A stretch of 48,838 nt of DNA from Caulobacterales bacterium RIFCSPHIGHO2_01_FULL_70_19 (GCA_001794825.1 MGLK01000042.1:98026-146863), one strand, 5' to 3'; shown: positions 28,006 to 37,616, numbered from the stretch's first letter. Translations and numbers: made by a program. Notes: generated from the sequence alone by a model not told the origin.

Positions 28006-29229
28006 TCAGCGCAGGTGGTCGGCGATGCGTGCGGCCAGCTTGCGCGCCACCTCCGCCTTCGACTGGCGCGGCCAGGTCTCGGCGCCCCCGTCGCGGGTGA
28101 ACAGGGTCACGGCGTTGGCGTCCGCGCCGAACACCTCGCCCGACACGTCGTTGCCGACGATCCAATCGCAGCCCTTCCGGGACAGCTTGGCGCGCGCGTT
28201 GGCCTCGAGGTCGGCGGTCTCGGCCGCGAAGCCGATCACCAGCCGCGGCCGCTTCGGTCCGGGCGCCGAGACGCCGGCGAGGATGTCCGGGTTCTCGATC
28301 AGGGCCAGGGACGGCGGACCGCCCGGCGCCTTCTTGAGCTTGCCCGAGGCCACGCCGTCCACGCGCCAGTCGGCGACGGCCGCGCTCATCACCGCCACGT
28401 CGGCGGGAAGGGCCGCCTCGACCGCCGCCTGCATCTCGCGGGCGGTTTCGACCCACACCCGCTCCACCCCGGACGGCGCGGACAGCGCCACGGGACCGGA
28501 GACGAGCGTGACCCTGGCGCCCAGCTCCGACAGGGCCGCGGCGACGGCGTAGCCCTGCTTGCCGCTGGAGCGGTTGGTCAGGCCGCGGACAGGGTCGATC
28601 GGTTCGAAGGTGGGGCCCGCCGTCACCACGGCGGTTCGCCCGGTCAGCGGCCGCCCGTCGGGCCCGGCGAGCAGACCCTCGATCGCGCGCAGGATCGCCG
28701 CCGGTTCGGCCATGCGGCCCGGGCCGAACTCGCCGCAGGCCATCTCGCCCTCGTCGGGGCCGACCACCGCCGCGCCCTGGAAGCCGCCGAAAGCCTTCAG
28801 CCGCTCGACGTTGGCCTGGACCGCGGGGTGCAGCCACATGCGGACGTTCATGGCCGGGGCCAGCAGCACGCGCTTGTCCGTGGCCAGCAGGGTGGTCGAG
28901 GCCAGGTCGTCGGCCAGGCCGTTGGCCGCCTTGGCGATCAGGCCGGCCGTGGCGGGGGCCACGACCACGAGGTCGGCCCAGCGCGACAGCTCGATGTGGC
29001 CCATGGCCGTCTCGTCCTCGGGCATGAACAGGGCCTGGCGCACCGGATGGCCGGTCAGGGCCGCGAGCGACATCGGCGTGACGAACTCGGCGCCGGCCGT
29101 GGTCAGGACGCTCATCACCTCCGCGTCGGCCTTGCGCAGCAGGCGGATCAGCTCCAGCGCCTTGTAGGCGGCGATGCCGCCTCCGACGATGAGCAGGATC
29201 TTGCGTCCGGACAGCGAGGCCGAGGTCAT
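28006..29229 (-). CDS. coaBC: Bifunctional phosphopantothenoylcysteine decarboxylase/phosphopantothenate-cysteine ligase
   Basis: A 407-residue CoaBC catalysing two steps of coenzyme A synthesis. The CoaC half (1-180) is an FMN enzyme with His78 (GHIELSRWAD), PAMN (125-128) and Cys165 (EMACGEFG). The CoaB half has TAGPTFEPIDPVRGLTNRSSG (203-223) and the KGCDWIVGND segment. The ATG is at 29229. It diverges from a lipoprotein gene, and a CtrA box lies 71 nt upstream in the shared intergenic region. The last CoA step (CoaE) is partly encoded at the right end of the window. Confidence 0.97.
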   Translation of the reverse strand: MTSASLSGRKILLIVGGGIAAYKALELIRLLRKADAEVMSVLTTAGAEFVTPMSLAALTGHPVRQALFMPEDETAMGHIELSRWADLVVVAPATAGLIAKAANGLADDLASTTLLATDKRVLLAPAMNVRMWLHPAVQANVERLKAFGGFQGAAVVGPDEGEMACGEFGPGRMAEPAAILRAIEGLLAGPDGRPLTGRTAVVTAGPTFEPIDPVRGLTNRSSGKQGYAVAAALSELGARVTLVSGPVALSAPSGVERVWVETAREMQAAVEAALPADVAVMSAAVADWRVDGVASGKLKKAPGGPPSLALIENPDILAGVSAPGPKRPRLVIGFAAETADLEANARAKLSRKGCDWIVGNDVSGEVFGADANAVTLFTRDGGAETWPRQSKAEVARKLAARIADHLR

Positions 29230-29300
29230 GCCGACGGTCTAGCCGCGCGCCCCGGCCGCGTCGAGGGAGACGGCTACGAAGGAGAACATTGCGCGAACAC

Positions 29301-29316
29301 TTAACCTGTGATTAAC
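29301..29316 (+). promoter_or_regulatory. CtrA box (TTAA-N7-TTAAC)
   Basis: TTAACCTGTGATTAAC is an exact match to the full CtrA recognition consensus TTAA-N7-TTAAC, the cell-cycle master regulator site of Caulobacterales and relatives. It sits between coaBC (71 nt from its start) and the divergent lipoprotein gene (36 nt from its ATG). In this GC-rich DNA a chance match is unlikely. Which of the two genes it controls cannot be told. Confidence 0.75.
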
Positions 29317-29352
29317 CTTCGCCGGGGTCGTTCCCGATGGAGGGAGGGTGTG

Positions 29353-29856
29353 ATGTCGAGGACGCGTATCATCACGGCCGCCGCGGCGGTCCTTCTGGCG
29401 CTCGCCGGCTGCGACGACGGCGCATCGGCGGTGGAGACCCGCGAGCGGCTGGCCGCGGGCCCGGACGGCGACGCCGTCGCCCTGACGTCGGCTCCGGCGG
29501 ACGCCGTCGCGGCGGCCGAGAGACCGCCGGTCATGACCGCCAATCGTCGCGAAACCGTCGACGAGAAGGTGGTCCGGCTGTTCGAGCGCAACGGGGCCGA
29601 CTTCGCCGCCCGGTCGCCGGCCGAATACCTTGAGAAGGTGCGCGCCTTCACCACCCGGCCGCCGCAGGGCACGGAGCGGGTGGAGCGCGCGAATGGCGAC
29701 GTTCTGCTCTACCAGGCTGCGACCAACACCTTCGCGGTGGTGTCGCGCGAGGGCGTGCCCAAGACCATGTTCAAGCCCGACGAGGGCGCCGCCTACTGGG
29801 CCGAACAGAAAGCCCGGGCGCCCGACTTCGGCCGGCGGCGGAGATCTCCGGACTGA
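29353..29856 (+). CDS. Lipoprotein with pyocin/colicin-like C-terminal domain
   Basis: A 167-residue protein. The N-terminus is a signal peptide with lipobox LAGC (Cys20) followed by Asp21-Asp22; Asp at position +2 is the inner-membrane retention signal in enterobacteria. After a linker (about 25-70) comes a domain (about 74-153): LFERNGADFAARSPAEYLEKV, then RANGDVLLYQAATNTFAVVSREG and KTMFKPDEGAAYW. This matches my recollection of the 'pyocin large subunit-like' domain (COG5529), related to small nuclease-toxin folds. The ATG at 29353 has GGGAGGG upstream. No immunity gene is evident. It lies directly after a CtrA box. Confidence 0.78.
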   Translation: MSRTRIITAAAAVLLALAGCDDGASAVETRERLAAGPDGDAVALTSAPADAVAAAERPPVMTANRRETVDEKVVRLFERNGADFAARSPAEYLEKVRAFTTRPPQGTERVERANGDVLLYQAATNTFAVVSREGVPKTMFKPDEGAAYWAEQKARAPDFGRRRRSPD

Positions 29857-29860
29857 ACGG

Positions 29861-30277
29861 TCAGGCCGCGTCGTCCTCGCCGCGATCGGCCATCTCGCGG
29901 ATCAGCTCAAGCGCCAGCTTCTGCTGCCGGGTCGACAGCTGCGGCGCCAGGCGGCCGATCTCGATGGTGTAGCGCGTGGCCGGGAAGTCGTGCTCGTAAC
30001 CGGAGCCGCCCTCGGCCATGCCGGCGATCTGCGCCCCCGACAAACCCTCGAAGAAGTAGCCGATGTCGACCTTGAAGAACCGGGCGATGTCCCAGAGCTT
30101 CGACGCCGAAATCCGGTTGGCGCCCTTCTCGTACTTCTGGATCTGCTGGAAGGTGAGCCCCAGCGCGCGCCCGAGGTCGCTCTGATTGTAGCCGAGCGCG
30201 AGGCGCTTCTCACAAACCCGGCGGCCCACATGCTTGTCGACCGGGTGGGGGCCTTCCTCGCCCTTGCCTCTAGCCAT
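29861..30277 (-). CDS. XRE-family helix-turn-helix regulator
   Basis: A 138-residue regulator with an N-terminal HTH_XRE domain (about 15-75; NQSDLGRALGLTFQQIQKYEKGANRISASKL) and a short helical C-terminal part (LSTRQQKLALELIREM). This is a widespread alphaproteobacterial type, often placed right after lnt and before metK. I chose ATG 30277 with GAGG about ten bases upstream; GTG 30283 is an alternative. Here lnt is 146 nt upstream, but metK does not follow. A close paralog lies at 36527-36910. Confidence 0.9.
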   Translation of the reverse strand: MARGKGEEGPHPVDKHVGRRVCEKRLALGYNQSDLGRALGLTFQQIQKYEKGANRISASKLWDIARFFKVDIGYFFEGLSGAQIAGMAEGGSGYEHDFPATRYTIEIGRLAPQLSTRQQKLALELIREMADRGEDDAA

Positions 30278-30428
30278 CGTCACTCGCCCTCTGCGTCAAA
30301 GCCACGCCTGACCTGAAATGCGCCCCGCCGCTCCGCCTGTCACGAAAAAACGCAAAAACGGAGGGCGTGGCCATCATTCCGGTTGCGTACACGGTTACTC
30401 ACCTCACGCCGCGCGTGAATGAGATAGA
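30278..30428 (-). promoter_or_regulatory. Intergenic region with palindrome and A-tracts before the XRE gene
   Basis: The gap between lnt and the XRE gene holds a perfect inverted repeat TCACGC-CGC-GCGTGA (plus strand 30404-30418) just after the lnt stop. It also holds two A-tracts, A6 (30345-30350) and A5 (30354-30358), rare in this GC-rich DNA. The palindrome may end lnt transcripts or bind a regulator; the A-tract block may be an upstream promoter element for the XRE gene. All this is inference. Confidence 0.35.
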
Positions 30429-32048
30429 TCAATTCTTCCGGGCGACCCGGAGCTCGCCTGCGAGGCGAGTGATTCGCCGGAGGCGGACGGCCGGGACCAG
30501 CCCGCCGAGCACCGCCAGCCAGAACAGAAGGTCTCCTGTCCGCCCGTACAGGGTGACCGACGTCGGCGCGGGCAGACGGGCGTCGATCACGCCGCTTTCG
30601 CCTGGATCAAGGCGGGCGTCGTCCACCACCCGTCCCCACGGATCGATGATCGCGGACACGCCGGTCGGCGTCGAACGGACCACGGGCAAACCGGTTTCGA
30701 TGGCCCTGTAGCTCGCCAGGTTGAGGTGCTGTAGCGGGCCGGAGGTGCGCCCGAACCAGGCGTCGTTGGAGATGTTGACGATCCAGCCGGGCCGGCCGGC
30801 CGAGCCGGGGGTGAAGCCGGGATAGAGGCTTTCGTAGCAGATCAGCGGCTGCGCCCTCGGAGCCCCGGGAATATCGATCGGCGCGGGCGTGGGCCCCGGG
30901 CTGAAATCGAGCGGCATGTGGGTCAAGCTGCGCACGCCGAGGGCGCCGAGCAGATCGCCGGCCGGCAGGTACTCGCCGAACGGGACCAAGCGGTGCTTGT
31001 CGTAGATGGCCGAGACCCTCAGGCCGGCCTCGCCGATGTCGGTGAAGACGAAGGCGCTGTTGAAATATCGCGCCCCCTCTGGCGCCGAGGGGTCGGGCTC
31101 GCCCCTGCCGAGGCCGGCGATCAGGGTCTGTCCCGGCTGCACGGCCCGGGCGATGGCGCGGGCTTCCCAGGCGTCGGGAGCGAAGACCTGGTTCGCCGAG
31201 GCCGGCAGCGCCCCCTCCGGCCAAACGACGATGTCGGGGGTCACGGCCGCCGGACGCGCGGTCAGGTTCACGTAGCGCTCGACGATCCCGCGATAGGCCT
31301 CGGGCGACCACTTGGACTCCTGCGGCACGTCCGCCTGGACGATCCGCACCAGCGGGCCGTTGGACTCCAGCCGGGCGGACGAGAGACGCAGCTGGCCGCC
31401 GACCATGAGCGCGGCGAGAGCCGCAGTCCCGCCCGCGACGGCGAGCAGGCGCGCCCGGCGCGAGCCCTGCCCCCACAGGGCGCCGAAAGCCGCAAAGCTC
31501 GCGACGGTGACGAAGCTCAGGCCGTAGACTCCGCCGACCGCCGCGAACTGCGAGGCCGCCGAGCCGGCCCTCCAGCTGGCTCCCGCGGGATTCCAGGGGA
31601 AGCCGGTCAGCACATGCCCCCGCAGCCACTCGAGCAGGCAGAACAGGGCCGCGAAGACCAGCACGTGGCTGACGCCGTCCGGGCGAAAGCGGCGGTAGAG
31701 AGCCGTCGCGGTTCCCCAGAACAGGCCCAGCCCGATCGGCAACAACGAGGCGGCGAAGGGCGCCATCCACGCCTGGGCGGGATTGACCAGAAAGGCCTCG
31801 GCCACCCACCAGCAGCCGATGAAGAAGTAGGCGAAGCCCGCCAGCCAGCCCATCCAGAAGCCGCCGCGGACGGTCGTCGACCGCTCCGCCAGCAGCATCA
31901 GCAGCGGATAGCCGAGCAGGCCCGGCAGCAGGCCGAAGGGGGGATGCGCGAGGGCCGTCCCGGCCCCGGCCAGCAGGGCAAGGGCGATGCGCCCGAAGCG
32001 CAGCACCAGGCGGCCGCGAGGGGACTCGGGATCAGGCGTCAGCTGCAT
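30429..32048 (-). CDS. lnt: Apolipoprotein N-acyltransferase
   Basis: A 539-residue inner-membrane enzyme that adds the third acyl chain to lipoproteins. Several N-terminal transmembrane helices are followed by a periplasmic nitrilase-like domain with catalytic Glu278 (VVWPEGALP), Lys351 (YDKHRLVPFGEYLP) and Cys404 (LICYESLYP). The ATG at 32048 overlaps the end of ybeY by 17 nt. Its substrates include the several predicted lipoproteins in this window. It closes the miaB-phoH-ybeY-lnt run; the ybeX/corC gene that usually sits between ybeY and lnt is missing. Confidence 0.97.
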   Translation of the reverse strand: MQLTPDPESPRGRLVLRFGRIALALLAGAGTALAHPPFGLLPGLLGYPLLMLLAERSTTVRGGFWMGWLAGFAYFFIGCWWVAEAFLVNPAQAWMAPFAASLLPIGLGLFWGTATALYRRFRPDGVSHVLVFAALFCLLEWLRGHVLTGFPWNPAGASWRAGSAASQFAAVGGVYGLSFVTVASFAAFGALWGQGSRRARLLAVAGGTAALAALMVGGQLRLSSARLESNGPLVRIVQADVPQESKWSPEAYRGIVERYVNLTARPAAVTPDIVVWPEGALPASANQVFAPDAWEARAIARAVQPGQTLIAGLGRGEPDPSAPEGARYFNSAFVFTDIGEAGLRVSAIYDKHRLVPFGEYLPAGDLLGALGVRSLTHMPLDFSPGPTPAPIDIPGAPRAQPLICYESLYPGFTPGSAGRPGWIVNISNDAWFGRTSGPLQHLNLASYRAIETGLPVVRSTPTGVSAIIDPWGRVVDDARLDPGESGVIDARLPAPTSVTLYGRTGDLLFWLAVLGGLVPAVRLRRITRLAGELRVARKN

Positions 32049-32484
32049 CGGTCCTGTATGGGTCGGCGACGCCGAGGCTGGCAAGGATCGCCCGCTCCTC
32101 GGCCTCCATGGCCTCGGCCTCGGCCTCGACCTCGTGGTCGCGCCCGAGCAGGTGCAGCACCCCGTGCACGGTCAGGTGCGACAGGTGGTCGGCCAGGCTC
32201 TTGCCCTGGGCGTCGGCCTCGGCGGCGCAGACGCCACAGGCGAGCACCAGGTCGCCGAGGTGGGGCGCTGCGGACTCCGCGGCCGGAAACGACAGCACGT
32301 TGGTCGGACGGTCCTTGCCCCGGAAGCGGGCGTTGAGATCCTGGACCGCCGCGTCGTCGGTCAGCAGGACGACGATGTCGCCCTGCGCGGCCCCGAGCGC
32401 CGCGGCGGCCGCCCGCTCGACCACCGCCGCGGCCGACGGCAGGGCCGCGGTCCAGGCCTCGTCCTCGATCTCGACCTCGATCAC
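32032..32484 (-). CDS. ybeY: Endoribonuclease YbeY
   Basis: A 150-residue metallo-endoribonuclease involved in 16S rRNA 3' maturation and ribosome quality control. The zinc site HGVLHLLGRDH (His107, His111, His117) is intact, as is the conserved FRGKDRPTNVLSFP segment (54-67). It starts with GTG at 32484, overlapping the phoH stop as GTGA, and its end overlaps lnt by 17 nt. Confidence 0.97.
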   Translation of the reverse strand: MIEVEIEDEAWTAALPSAAAVVERAAAAALGAAQGDIVVLLTDDAAVQDLNARFRGKDRPTNVLSFPAAESAAPHLGDLVLACGVCAAEADAQGKSLADHLSHLTVHGVLHLLGRDHEVEAEAEAMEAEERAILASLGVADPYRTDAADA

Positions 32485-33475
32485 CGGTCGGGATCTTCCA
32501 GATCGGCCCGCGGGCGCTGGTTCGTCGCGTCGGCGTCGTAGGCGCGCACGATCCGCTCGACCATCGCGTGTCGGACGACGTCCGAGGCCTCGAACTTCAG
32601 CATGCCCACGCCTTCGACCCCGTCGAGGATGCGCAGGGCGTGGCCGAGGCCGGAATCCCGGGGGTTGAGCAGGTCGATCTGGGACGGGTCGCCGGTGACC
32701 ACCATCCGGGCGCCCTCGCCCAGCCGGGTCAGCACCATCTTCATCTGCAGGCGGGACGTGTTCTGGGCCTCGTCGACGATGATGAAGGCGTGGGCCAGGG
32801 TCCGCCCGCGCATGAAGGCGATGGGGGCCGCCTCGATTTCGCCCTTGTCGCGCCGCCGCCTCACGTCGTCGGGGCCGAGGATGTCGTTCAGCGCCTCCCA
32901 GATCGGGGCCAGATACGGGTCGACCTTCTCGTTCAGGTCGCCGGGCAGAAAGCCCAGCTTCTCGCCCGCCTCGACCGCCGGCCGGGTGATGACCAGCCGG
33001 TCGACCTGCCCGCGCCGCAGCAGGGAGGCGCCATAGGCGGCGGCGAGGAAGGTCTTGCCCGTGCCCGCCGGGCCGACGCCGAAGCTCAGCTCGCAGCGCG
33101 ACAGCATCTCGAGGTACCGGGCCTGGGCGGCGGTCTTGGGCGCGATGGCGCCGCGCCGGCCGACGGGAAGGGCCACGGCGTCCGGCACGGTGCGGCCCTG
33201 CCCCGGCCGCGGCGTGGTGACCGCCGCGCCGAGTGCGGTGCGGACATCGGCCTCGGTGATCTCGGCGCCCGTGTCGGCGCGGTCCGCGAGCGTCTGGACG
33301 ACCCGTTTCGCCTGCGCCCGGTCCTTCGGCGATCCGTTGATGGTCACGCCGCCGCCGGGCGCCTCGATGAGCACCTTGAAGGCGTCCTCGATGAGGGCGA
33401 CGTGGCGGCTGTTCGGACCGATGATGGCGCGCAGGGCGGCGTCGTCGAGGGCCAGGAACTCGGTCTCACGCGCCA

Positions 33476-33476
<1 letters not shown>
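32481..33476 (-). CDS. PhoH-like protein (YbeZ), P-loop NTPase
   Basis: A 331-residue PhoH-family ATPase. Walker A is GPAGTGKT (135-142) and Walker B is FIIVDEAQNT (DEAQ at 235-238). VVTGDPSQIDL and GLGHALRIL are also typical. YbeZ-type proteins interact with YbeY and are thought to be RNA helicase-like factors. It is coupled by ATGA to miaB upstream and by GTGA to ybeY downstream. Confidence 0.96.
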
Positions 33477-34849
<1,373 letters not shown>

Positions 34850-34889
34850 GGGCGGCTTATGATCGCCGAAACCGGCGACCGCAAGGCGA

Positions 34890-35366
34890 TCAGGCGGTGG
34901 CGTCGTCGTCGCGTTGGGCGTGGCGCTTGAAGATCAGGCCTTCCCGGCGCGACGGCTCGGCGCCCTCGATGGGCTTGCCGTAGAGTTCGAGCTTGTGCCC
35001 GACCAGCTCGAAGCCGAGCCGCTCCGCGATCTCGCTCTTGAGCCGCTCGATCTCGGCGTCGAAGAATTCGATGACCTCGCCCGTCCGCGTGTCGATCAGG
35101 TGGTCGTGGTGATCGTCGCCGGCCTCCTCGTAGCGGCTGCGGCCGTCGCCGAAGTCGTGTTTCTCGACGACCCCGGCCTCCTCGAACAGCCGCACGGTGC
35201 GGTAGACGGTGGCGATCGAGATGTGCGGATCGATGGCCGAGGCGCGACGGTAGAGCTCCTCGACGTCCGGATGATCTTCGGCGGACGAGAGAACCCGTGC
35301 GATGACCCGCCGCTGTTCGGTCATCCGCATGCCGCGCTCGGCGCAGAGTTTCTCGATCCGGTCCAT
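34890..35366 (-). CDS. fur: Ferric uptake regulator Fur
   Basis: A 158-residue Fur-family repressor that senses iron and binds operators of iron-uptake genes. The winged-helix domain ([14 protein letters not shown] to [13 protein letters not shown]) is followed by the metal-binding [16 protein letters not shown] (86-101). The Cys pair found in enteric Fur is absent here, as in other alphaproteobacterial Fur proteins. A Mur or Irr identity is less likely from the overall pattern. It lies 23 nt after rimI and has no clear promoter of its own. Confidence 0.92.
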   Translation of the reverse strand: MDRIEKLCAERGMRMTEQRRVIARVLSSAEDHPDVEELYRRASAIDPHISIATVYRTVRLFEEAGVVEKHDFGDGRSRYEEAGDDHHDHLIDTRTGEVIEFFDAEIERLKSEIAERLGFELVGHKLELYGKPIEGAEPSRREGLIFKRHAQRDDDATA

Positions 35367-35389
35367 GGCGGCGAGAATAGGCGGCCCCG

Positions 35390-35833
35390 CTACGGGAGGG
35401 AAGCCGGACCGGGGAAATTGAGGGCCAGCACCAGGGCGTCGCGGCGGCGGCCGTCGGCGCCGGCGTAGTAGGCCCGTCGCCGGCCGGCTTCAGTGAAGCC
35501 CAGGCGAGCGTAGAGGATGCGCGCGGCGGCGTTGTCCTCGGCCACCTCCAGGAACGCCCGTTCGGCGCCCATGGCCTTGGCGCGGGCCAGTCCTTCGCTT
35601 GTCAGTTCCCGGCCCAGTCCCTTTCCACGGGCGGAGGGTCGGACGGCGAGGGTGAGGATCTCGGCCTCGTCGGCGACCACCCGCATCAGGATGAAGCCGT
35701 CCGGACGTTCCACGGCGAACACGCCGGGCTGGACCAGCAGGGCGGCGAAGGCAGGGGCGTCCCAGGGCGCGTCGAAGGCCCCGGCGTGGATTTCCGCCAG
35801 CCGTTCCGGATCCGGCAGGCTCCGCCCGCTCAC
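35390..35833 (-). CDS. rimI: Ribosomal-protein-alanine N-acetyltransferase RimI-like GNAT
   Basis: A 147-residue GNAT acetyltransferase with the acetyl-CoA motif VRPSARGKGLGREL and the motif-B segment FLEVAEDNAAARILYARLGFTEAGRRRAYY, the RimI signature (acetylates the N-terminal alanine of ribosomal protein S18). It starts with GTG at 35833, overlapping the tsaB stop as GTGA. The tsaB-rimI pairing is common in bacteria and supports the call. Confidence 0.93.
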   Translation of the reverse strand: MSGRSLPDPERLAEIHAGAFDAPWDAPAFAALLVQPGVFAVERPDGFILMRVVADEAEILTLAVRPSARGKGLGRELTSEGLARAKAMGAERAFLEVAEDNAAARILYARLGFTEAGRRRAYYAGADGRRRDALVLALNFPGPASLP

Positions 35834-36501
35834 GACCGCGCCGGTCGCGCCTGCCCCGGCAGGCGGCTGGGCGGGGTGGCGTCGGGGGCCCGGAAATACA
35901 GCGGCCTGGGGGGAGCCGCGGCCGGATCGGCGGAGGCGGTCAGCCGGGCCAGCGCCTCGGGGGCCGGTCCCGCCAGGCCGAGGACCGCGGCGCCGATCGC
36001 CGCATCATCGAGGAGGGTCGCGCCGGAGCCGACAAGGGTCGCGCCCGGACCGAAGTCCGCCAGCCGCTCGCGCGCCGTCTCGAGCGACAGGGCCTCCGCG
36101 GGCCCCTGCGCGGCGCCGGCGCGCCAGAAGCGGGCGTAGACCTGGCCGCGTCGGGCGTCGATGAGCGCCGCGACATCGCGGTCCCCGACCGAGGCGGCGA
36201 GGGCGTCAAGCGTCGAGAGTCCCACGACCGGGCGGCCCAGCGCCGCCCCGAGACCCTGCGCGAACGCGAGACCGACCCGCAGCCCCGTGAACGAGCCGGG
36301 GCCGACGGTGACGCCGATCCGCTCCACCCCTTCGAGCCCCCCGGCATCGTCCATGGCCACGCGCGCCAGTCCGCCCAGCCGCTCCTGATGACCCTTGGCC
36401 ATTTCGACCGAGCGCACCCCGAGCGGCGTCGTCCGGCCGTCGACCTCGAAAATGCCGGCCGTGCAAAGCCCGAGGGCGGTGTCGATCACCATCACCCGCA
36501 T
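35830..36501 (-). CDS. tsaB: tRNA threonylcarbamoyladenosine biosynthesis protein TsaB
   Basis: A 223-residue TsaB, the ASKHA-fold partner of TsaD needed for t6A37 formation in tRNA. The N-terminal MVIDTALGLCTAGIF and the GVTVGPGSFTGLRVGLAFAQGLG segment are diagnostic. The C-terminal part is Ala/Pro-rich and variable, as usual. GGAGGAG lies just before the ATG. It is followed by rimI (GTGA overlap). Confidence 0.95.
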   Translation of the reverse strand: MRVMVIDTALGLCTAGIFEVDGRTTPLGVRSVEMAKGHQERLGGLARVAMDDAGGLEGVERIGVTVGPGSFTGLRVGLAFAQGLGAALGRPVVGLSTLDALAASVGDRDVAALIDARRGQVYARFWRAGAAQGPAEALSLETARERLADFGPGATLVGSGATLLDDAAIGAAVLGLAGPAPEALARLTASADPAAAPPRPLYFRAPDATPPSRLPGQARPARS

Positions 36502-36526
36502 GGCCGCTCCTCCGGGAGGGCCGCGC

Positions 36527-36910
36527 TCAGTTCCGCGCCAGCGCCGTGACGAGCCGGGCGATCGCCTGCCGCAGGGTCCTGTCGGCGATCATGGGAAAGG
36601 CGACGGCCACCGCGCGGCCATCCGCCGTCGCCGTGATCGACCGCAGGGACTCCACGCCGACGCGCGTCGAGCGCTCTCCGTCGCCCGGCGGAAAGAAGGA
36701 TTCCACGGAGGTTCCGAGCACCGCGGCCACGCGATGCAGGCGCGACGCCGAGATCCGGTTCTGGCCGGTTTCGTACTTCTGGACCTGCTGGAAGCTCACG
36801 CCGATGCGTTGCGCGAGCGCCGCCTGCGACAGTCCCAGCGCCGACCGTCGCAGGCTGATCCGGGCCCCGACGTAGGCGTCCACCGCGTCCGGTCCGCCGG
36901 CCTTGCCCAT
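36527..36910 (-). CDS. XRE-family helix-turn-helix regulator (paralog)
   Basis: A 127-residue regulator with an N-terminal HTH_XRE domain (about 12-72; LSQAALAQRIGVSFQQVQKYETGQNRISASRL). It shares with the protein at 29861-30277 the pattern FQQ(I/V)QKYE-G-NRISAS(K/R)L, so the two are paralogs. The C-terminal part (SLRSITATADGRAVAVAFPMI, then a helix ending VTALARN) differs. It lies 25 nt before tsaB on the same strand and could head the tsaB-lnt operon. The upstream gap contains AAAC-GGAACA-GTTT, a weak operator candidate. Confidence 0.9.
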   Translation of the reverse strand: MGKAGGPDAVDAYVGARISLRRSALGLSQAALAQRIGVSFQQVQKYETGQNRISASRLHRVAAVLGTSVESFFPPGDGERSTRVGVESLRSITATADGRAVAVAFPMIADRTLRQAIARLVTALARN

Positions 36911-36976
36911 TCGCGCGCGCCTCCTGCTCCAAACGGAACAGTTTCACAGTCGACGCGGCGGCGCAACCTTTTCGTT

Positions 36977-37579
36977 TCATTCCGACTCCAGGCGGGCGAT
37001 CACGGCCGAGACCCCGACGGCGGCCGCATGGGACAGTCTCTCCTCGGCCGCAAGTCCTTCCCGACCGCCCCGGACGACAAGGACGTCGTCCTCCATCCGT
37101 TCGTAGATGCGTGGCAGCAGCCGTCCGTCGGACGTCTCGACGACGCAGCCCTGGCCACGCCGCGGCCACCGGCCCGGGACATACTCCAGCACCACGCCCG
37201 ACGCCGCCCAGGGGGCGAGGTCGTCGTCGGACAGCTGCAGCCGACGGACCGGAGCGGAGGACGGCCCTTCCCACGGCTCGGCGGGGCTACGGACCCCGGG
37301 CGCGGCCTCGTCGACGCCGGGCGGCCTCCCCCCCGCCGGCGGCGCGCCGAGCGCGGCCGGCGCGGCGCCGATCGCCATCGTCAGCCGGCGCTGCACGTCC
37401 GGGCGGAAGAGGCCCGGACGCTTGCCGGCCTCGTAGAGGCCCCAACCCTGTCCGGTCATCCCGGCCCGGCGACCGGCCTCGGCCTGGCTCAGGCCGCATG
37501 CCCGGCGGAGCGCGGCCAGAGCCTCGCCCAGCCGTCGCGCCTCGCTGTCCGTCTCAAATCGCGCCATCGGCTCGATCAT
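36977..37579 (-). CDS. HTH regulator with degenerate LexA/S24-like C-terminal domain
   Basis: A 200-residue regulator. An HTH_XRE domain (about 15-75; LRRACGLSQAEAGRRAGMTGQGWGLYEAGKRP) is followed by a Pro/Gly/Ala-rich linker and a C-terminal domain (about 115-198) reading GVVLEYVPGRWPRRGQG, then DGRLLPRIYER. This resembles S24 LexA/CI-type domains, but no GDSM-type serine is visible and the usual VKR lysine is replaced (LPRIYER), so self-cleavage is unlikely. ATG at 37579 or 37567 are both possible. A perfect 12-bp palindrome lies upstream. It may be a phage-repressor-derived regulator; no other phage gene is nearby. Confidence 0.78.
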   Translation of the reverse strand: MIEPMARFETDSEARRLGEALAALRRACGLSQAEAGRRAGMTGQGWGLYEAGKRPGLFRPDVQRRLTMAIGAAPAALGAPPAGGRPPGVDEAAPGVRSPAEPWEGPSSAPVRRLQLSDDDLAPWAASGVVLEYVPGRWPRRGQGCVVETSDGRLLPRIYERMEDDVLVVRGGREGLAAEERLSHAAAVGVSAVIARLESE

Positions 37580-37604
37580 GGCCGAGCGGGGCCGCGAAGA
37601 CGAG

Positions 37605-37616
37605 AACGAATTCGTT
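37605..37616. promoter_or_regulatory. Palindrome AACGAATTCGTT, candidate operator
   Basis: A perfect 12-bp palindrome lies 25 nt before the start of the HTH/S24-like regulator, at a position suited to autoregulation. The half-site sequence TTCGTTTCA occurs here (37611-37619) and again at 36971-36979, at the end of the same gene and just before the next HTH gene, which suggests a shared operator. Chance cannot be excluded. Confidence 0.5.

Noticed and set aside
29353-30277. Toxin-antitoxin pair made of the pyocin-domain lipoprotein and the XRE regulator
   Set aside because: The genes converge rather than form an operon, the toxin-like protein is exported and lipid-anchored, and the XRE protein belongs to a type normally found after lnt.
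36977-37579. Prophage remnant around the S24-like regulator
   Set aside because: No integrase, attachment repeat, structural or lysis gene is present and the flanking genes are core housekeeping genes.
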